Positions 58,600-64,000 of a stretch of DNA of 64,000 bases are shown piece by piece. The DNA comes from Channa striata (lineage: Eukaryota > Chordata > Actinopteri > Anabantiformes > Channidae), in the NCBI GenBank assembly GCA_033026295.1, contig CM065182.1, positions 868,001 to 932,000 of the forward strand. Direction: 5' to 3'. A program made the position numbers and the translations under genes. Under the pieces are notes generated by a model, which saw only the letters and a program-made list of their open reading frames with translations, did not search any database and was not told where the DNA came from. Each line of letters begins with the position of its first letter. Position 1 is the stretch's first letter.

Positions 58600-59547
58600 C
58601 TAAGTCTTGGCAGAGACAACAGGGAACTTCAGCTGACAGCACAGATAGTGCATAAGCACCGGTCTGATGGTCTGATCTTTGACACCATAAATAAGGGAAC
58701 TCAAACACCTAGGAAAGATGCAAAAACACATATAGAAAACTATGTGTACGCGCACTAGTACTATCCTTGTTACAACAGTTGAAATAGCTGTAAGCACAGG
58801 GTTCAAAACTGTTGAGGAGAGAGTAAGGCCCAACTGGACTAGATGCAGCAGCAGCGTATTACGATTCTTTTGCGCTGAAGCTTTGTCTGCAAACACCGAC
58901 CTCGCTGCTGTCATCACGCCGAGAAAGGAGGAAGCGATCACCACACCAGCTGATACAAACAAAAAACAAGTGTAGGCCTTGTTATAGTCATAAGACACAG
59001 AATCAAGCAGCATGGCCACGTCAGAGCAGAACTCTTTCATCTGCAGTCTCTCCGTGTTTTTAAAAGCAAACTGTAGAATAAGAAAAACTCGAGTGAGGAC
59101 GTTTAGTGAACTGAAGGCCCAAACTACAATGACTGCAACACCTGTGTTTCTGACTGTGATGATTGTAGCATGCCTCAGCGGGTAGCACACAGCCACATAT
59201 CTCTCTAAAGACATCGCAACGAGCGTGAGAGGAGAAACATCATTAGTGAGAACAGCAAGCATGTTGAGAAGGCCACACACAGGGTATGTCAGTGTTACCC
59301 TGCATGCGGCAATCACATACAGCAAATGGCACAGAGCCATCTGCACAGTGTCTGCAAAAAGCAGGTTAAACAGGAGAATGTAACGGGAGGTGTCACAAAA
59401 TACCGCTTTGCTCCTCAAGGTGAACAGCATGGTTGCATTAATGAAGAGAAACACACAGCAAGGCAGCGTGGTCAGAGTACAAAGCGTCACTCTTTCCACT
59501 AACCCCTGATACTGCTGTATACTCAGAGATTCATTTGCATTTGACAT
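58600..59547 (-). CDS. Olfactory receptor, or131-2-like (315 aa)
   Basis: A single exon encodes an intact seven-helix receptor clearly paralogous to the one at 55870, and collinear with it throughout. The N-terminus MSNANESLS carries a glycosylation site. TM1 is followed by FTLRSKAVFCDTSRYILL. The TM3 end reads VAMSLERYVAVCYPLRHA. The third cytoplasmic loop has ADKASAQKNRNTLLLHLVQL. TM7 has PRCLSSLIYGVKDQTIRPVL. The family and role are as for its neighbour. The two genes share orientation, spaced about 1.8 kb, which fits local duplication. Confidence 0.88.
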   Translation of the reverse strand: MSNANESLSIQQYQGLVERVTLCTLTTLPCCVFLFINATMLFTLRSKAVFCDTSRYILLFNLLFADTVQMALCHLLYVIAACRVTLTYPVCGLLNMLAVLTNDVSPLTLVAMSLERYVAVCYPLRHATIITVRNTGVAVIVVWAFSSLNVLTRVFLILQFAFKNTERLQMKEFCSDVAMLLDSVSYDYNKAYTCFLFVSAGVVIASSFLGVMTAARSVFADKASAQKNRNTLLLHLVQLGLTLSSTVLNPVLTAISTVVTRIVLVRVHIVFYMCFCIFPRCLSSLIYGVKDQTIRPVLMHYLCCQLKFPVVSAKT

Positions 59548-59599
59548 TTTAGAGAAGCAGTTAAGTTCTTAATGTTGCTGGAAAACACAATAAATTGCT

Positions 59600-60240
59600 T
59601 TCAGTTTAAATTCCTTCAACGAAGAAGGAAACGTCCTCTGTAGACAGTTGGCCAGTTTCCATGTGAGCAGAGCTGGTCTGCAGGCTTTGCTTTGACTCAC
59701 ATACAGGATAGGAGCTCTGTTGTCATACCCGTTTTACGTGGCACATCACACGCCTGCCTGGGTAACAGATTATGATTACATAACCTCTTCTCCAACCCTA
59801 ATATACCCAAATACCTTTGTCAAGTTTTAGAGCTGACACAACTCTACAGCAGCAAGAGGAGGAAAAGATTCTGGCTTTCAGTGAAGAGTAAAATCTTTTC
59901 ACCAATTTATTTGGATAAAAACTGCAAACTCTAAACTATTACTTAGACGTGCATGAAGAACAATGTAATAACTAGGTCAGAAGTGGGGTAAAATTATTTT
60001 TATCTACTCATATTCTTCTAATTCTTACATCTAGACTAACCTTCTGCTGAACTCAATTAATGTTCTCTTTATTTAACAACACTAAATAACTTCCATACCA
60101 AACACTATCAACTAAATAGTCCGTGTGTGTTTTACACACAGGCCTCTTTAAACCAACCTAGTCTCCTAAGTGGACCAATAGGAAGAAGAGAAGGCGCCTG
60201 AGTTCTTCTTGACTAACCTTGAGCTCTGATGGGGCCTCAG
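59600..60240. other. Upstream flank of the second receptor gene
   Basis: No exon seen. This is where the promoter of the 58600 receptor should be, but I cannot identify a specific site. Confidence 0.35.
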
Positions 60241-60379
60241 TAGTCTCTCGTCACACTAATGTTCATAAGCCCTGTTGGGGCTGTAGCCCCCCTGGGGATC
60301 AGTGTAGAACACTGGAAAAACTGGAAGGGCCCAAAAAATGTTTGTAATGAACTAGGTCATTTCTTTCAATAAGAGCTAT

Positions 60380-60870
60380 GGATGAATTATTCTGCTGTGG
60401 GTCAGTTATAAAAATGCAACATTAAAAGAATAAACATCAAGGCATCGAGGAGCAAAATGTGCTGCCCAGTGTCAGCAAACTTGGCCTCAGTCGAAGGTCC
60501 AGCAATGGGAGAGTGACCCAAACCACACAGCTAAAAACACACAAAGACGGCTAAGAACAAAACATCAGACTAAAGTCTTGTGAAGTGGCCTTCTATAAGC
60601 CCTGATATAATTCTATTTAACATCTGTGGAAAAAACCGAAGCACCAGGTCTGTAGAAGGCATCCTTCTGACCTGAGACAGCTGGAGCAGTTTGTGAGGTA
60701 TTTGGGCCAAAACACCTGTCAAGAAGAGCAGAAGTCTCACTGAAAATAATAGAAACTGCTTGATTGCAGTGATTGGCTCAAAAGGTTGTGAAACAGAATA
60801 TTACGTTAAGGGTACCATCATTTTTGGGCTGTTATGTCTTTGATGGAGAGGCACCAACAATTTTATCCAC
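60380..60870 (+). mobile_element. Decayed Tc1/mariner-type transposon remnant
   Basis: On the plus strand, frames broken by stops encode the Tc1 transposase landmark VKWPSISPDIILFN (consensus WPSQSPDLNPIENLW), preceded by a degenerate D-containing stretch. The closing part reads as HHF in a typical Tc1 3' end followed by ATCTGTATAA. It cannot encode an active enzyme. Confidence 0.65.
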
Positions 60871-61082
60871 ATCTGTATAAACTAGCCGAAATTGTAGATG
60901 CTGTAATTAGAGGACCCAAAAGCAGAAGCTGAGATGTGCCGAGAGTGCAACAGGTTAATTAACGCATGAACTACTGTTACAGTTATTACATTAAATACTG
61001 AGACTATAATAATCAGCACTGACTTTTGAGGTAACAACAATATTATCTCAAAGGCAGACCATAACAAAATCCTGAAGTACTG

Positions 61083-61660
61083 AGACTATCAACAGACTCA
61101 CAAACAGTATTAAGAACTGGAGATCTGGAAAGGCTGAAAAAGATCAGGGAGATGCACCAGAACCAGGGCCTGCTGCTCCGCCTGCCGTTCCAGAATTCGC
61201 TCATCAATAGTGATCACCAACTCCATTAGATCATGTAGAGAAGCGGGTGAGCAGCACGTTGCCATTTCATCTTTAATGCATCCTGTAATCCCTCATAAAA
61301 CTTGTCAAAAAGTGTCTGCGGTCCATGCTGTTGAGGCAGCTAGCGTGCAGTGGATTGAGTTAGCTTGAATAGCTAAAATGACGCAACCCTGCATGGGGCT
61401 AATGGGTTACACACAAAGGTTTAACTCCGTGGGAAAAGCCTTGAAAGTTAAACAGCACGCAGACCCCTTCTCCCATTCAGCCATTCCCCATTCCAGAATC
61501 TTCCACTAACGAAACAGTGTGAGCAACCTTGCGCTGCTCCGAAGCAAATTTGTTTGGTTGGAGATCAAAAAATATCTTGTTATCTATCAACAGACTTACG
61601 AACAGTGCTCAAGGCTGGAGATCGGGAAAGGCTGAAAAAGATTTGGAAGACGCACCGAAA
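61083..61660. repeat. Pair of about 70-bp direct repeats flanking 430 bp
   Basis: CAACAGACTCACAAACAGTA...GGAAAGGCTGAAAAAGATC at 61089-61157 recurs with about 85 percent identity at 61589-61657 (GGAGATC, GGAAAGGCTGAAAAAGAT, GCACC). The enclosed sequence (TCATCTTTAATGCATCC, CCTCATAAAACTTGTCAAAAAG) resembles an antisense retroelement gag region. The pair may be eroded terminal repeats or an internal duplication. Confidence 0.5.
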
Positions 61661-64000
61661 TTAACCACGACACACTAGCAACCACAATACTAAACACAAG
61701 GCCTTCAATACAAACATGGATGGAAATATGGATGATGACGATGAAAGGCAACGGTGAGTGCACTGGTAACTAGCTGAGGAGTACTGCATGGACACAGAAA
61801 CAGAAAAATGAATGCCTACATAAAAAATAACAGCAGTGAAAAACTGAAACAGGACCAAAAACACCGAACTTATACCCCCACTAAATCAACAACAGATAGG
61901 CTTTGGGAAAAACAATTCACGCTAGTGTTTTTCCTATTTACTGACATTGAATCATGGGGTCTGAGAATGTGTTGCTGTAAGTGCATATCATAGGTTGCAG
62001 CTGTGCACCTGTCTCCCTTACTGATATTCAGTTTGGTAACTCGTTGTGGTGAAACATAGACTAAAGTCTTTCATCCACTCCTGATTCCCTCAGTCTGAGA
62101 GCTGGGACCATTTTGACCAGTAAGGATTTTCAGGTCCCTCCACACTCAGCTGAAATTGTTCAGCTGCAGCTGGTCCTCCATATTACTCTTGTAGCAAGCC
62201 TTTCCTTCCCTGATTGTCCTTCTCAACTCTCTCAGTCACAGTTCTCAGCTCTTCCTTGTTACCTGATTAGCTGAAAGGACTCTTCTTCTCCTTTTAGGGG
62301 AGCCTTTATACCAAGGTTAATCCATATAAACTTGGTGGGAACAGTGTTCTCCACACAGAAGTGGACATAGTCCATGATACAGTCTGTATCCTTCCCATGT
62401 GGATTGCACAATTCCTCCCACACAGTTATTTCAAAGCAGTCTGTCAGAGCCTCTTTAGGCCCATCAGACCATGTCCTCACTGGGCAAGAGACAGCTGATT
62501 GCCTGCACGGAAAAATTAAAATTAAAATTGATAAGGGCTGTGACTATACTAGGAACCTACACTAGATGGAAATGCCTTGGCTTTCCAAGCTACTGTACCT
62601 GGAGTGTCATCAGAAAATCGTGTTCACCAATGTTCAAGTTGACCTGCATTAATCTGAATACAACCCACATAGCATAATGAAACCCTCTTTCCCCCACACT
62701 ACTACCACCACAACAATCTGGTACGGCAATCCATGTTACTTGCTATATACAGTAACAAGAAAGGTAATAGCACTCTTTACAGTTTCCTGGTTAGCTGCAT
62801 AAATTGGTCATGAAATGTGATCATCTTCATCAGTCACAAATACCAACAACCATAATGTTTCTAAGCTGTTAGAACACATCATCTTTCATGACTTCACACA
62901 AATAATTAGTTTCATTAGCTCTTCTTAAATGGATATCGAATTAAAATGAACAAATCAGTTGAGTGAGATGATTCTCCATTCAGCATGGCTGTAAGTATCA
63001 CACGTTCTGTTTTAGGCAACCTGTCACTAGTTTGCTGAGGCGTGCAACTGGTGGAGCTGGATTTAGTCTGCTGGACTGCATTTCAAATGACATCAAGTGC
63101 CCTGTTGCGCCTTCAGAAGTACCTATGTACATTTTGTATTCTAGTAGGTCATTACTGAATATTTTTTTTTATACATTCAAAAGTTCCAATAAAATTCAAA
63201 TAAAATGTGACAGCCCTATGAGCTACTGCATCAGTAGCATTAATGACTCAAGGCAAAAAAACATAAAACTAAAAACTTTATCCCAACATGTGCTGAGGTC
63301 CAAAAGACTACATTGAAATTCAGTGGAATTATTTCATCTCAGCACTCAAAACTCACTTTCTCAAACATGTTTGGTCTGAGGTCGATCCTATCACAGAGCT
63401 TATGCTCTCATTTTCTTCACATTATTTCTACACAGTCCAGATTTGTTCTGACCGGCTGACATGTCACATCATGTACAATATATGAGCCAAAAATACTGAC
63501 TAGGCAGTATAAGTTTTTTGGGGCGGAAAAGATCTTCAGAAACCAAACAAAAGGAGCAAGATTATACTGTATGAAATATTCTGTTTACATCTACTTCTAC
63601 ATAATTTGAGATGAGACATTCCTCTTTATGGAAACTCAGAATCTATATGTTTTCAACTGCAGCTTGTCAAGCAAATTTACTAACTTACTAGTTAAGGGAT
63701 GACATTAAATATTGAAGTTAATTTTATTATTCTACTTTGGACTTGTTTGTTTTGCTAAAGTTTGTCTTAGTTTCTCCACCAAACAGGTAGAGAATCCTAT
63801 TAATAAATACCCAGAGGACACACTCATCACGTCAATATTTACAGAAGACATTCATTAGCAGTGGTTTGAATTTTTAATGTGTCTAAATAAAATATCAAGA
63901 GACTCGGTCAGATGGGAAAAACTCCTTCTGACAAGCCAGAGTGTGTTCAGCAGCTGACAAACAAAAATGTTTTCAATGAAGAAATTAGCAAACAAACCTG
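61660..64000. other. Right end, no gene recognised
   Basis: AT-rich sequence with only short open frames (up to 94 codons at 63032-63316) and no family resemblance. It is probably intergenic and repeat-derived, and continues past the window. Confidence 0.45.

Overview
The window reads as nuclear DNA of a teleost fish, probably a percomorph. It is AT-rich and intron-bearing with compact introns. It holds a complete vertebrate NUP98 gene, the 3' part of RNASEK, two intronless receptors of the or131-type fish olfactory group, and teleost-type LINE, SINE and Tc1 debris. The sequence shows no bacterial or organellar feature.

Layout from left to right. The 3' two exons of RNASEK lie at 2.0-2.5 kb (+). 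From 7.4 to 31.2 kb there is a tandem array of four related genes, all on the + strand and here called PH1 to PH4. Each begins with a death-fold domain of pyrin (PYD) type. Three of the four continue with a basic, partly repeated linker, a constant 21-nt micro-exon and two exons that look like the two OB folds of a HIN-200 domain. All four end in a conserved C-terminal exon of about 80 residues that I do not recognise. PH1 (478 aa) and PH4 (469 aa) can be assembled with every splice phase consistent. PH2 has an interrupted second OB exon and an unresolved linker. PH3 has no HIN-like exons but carries an exon of 10-residue repeats. A broken copy of RNASEK (13.4-13.9 kb) separates PH1 from PH2. 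NUP98, encoding the Nup98-Nup96 precursor, fills 34.7-54.2 kb on the - strand: 34 coding exons, about 1,824 aa, with a read-through stop for a Nup98-only form. Two intact or131-like receptors follow on the - strand (55.87-56.83 and 58.60-59.55 kb). The last 4 kb is decayed transposon sequence.

How it fits together. A PYD joined to a HIN-like DNA-binding module is the architecture of mammalian AIM2-like receptors (AIM2, IFI16), which sense DNA and nucleate inflammasomes. That family has generally been regarded as mammalian. I infer that the array encodes fish counterparts or convergent analogues, with PH3 a possible HIN-less regulator. Elements with the interferon-response core GAAAGTGAAR lie upstream of PH3 and PH4. 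A chimeric junction at about 12.69 kb, where NUP98 3'-tail-like sequence meets RNASEK intron sequence, indicates that the array grew by tandem duplication of a segment running from RNASEK through one PYD-HIN-like gene to the NUP98 3' end.

All of this is read by eye. Domain calls for PH1-PH4 rest on pattern recognition and need profile searches. NUP98, RNASEK and the receptors are secure family calls.
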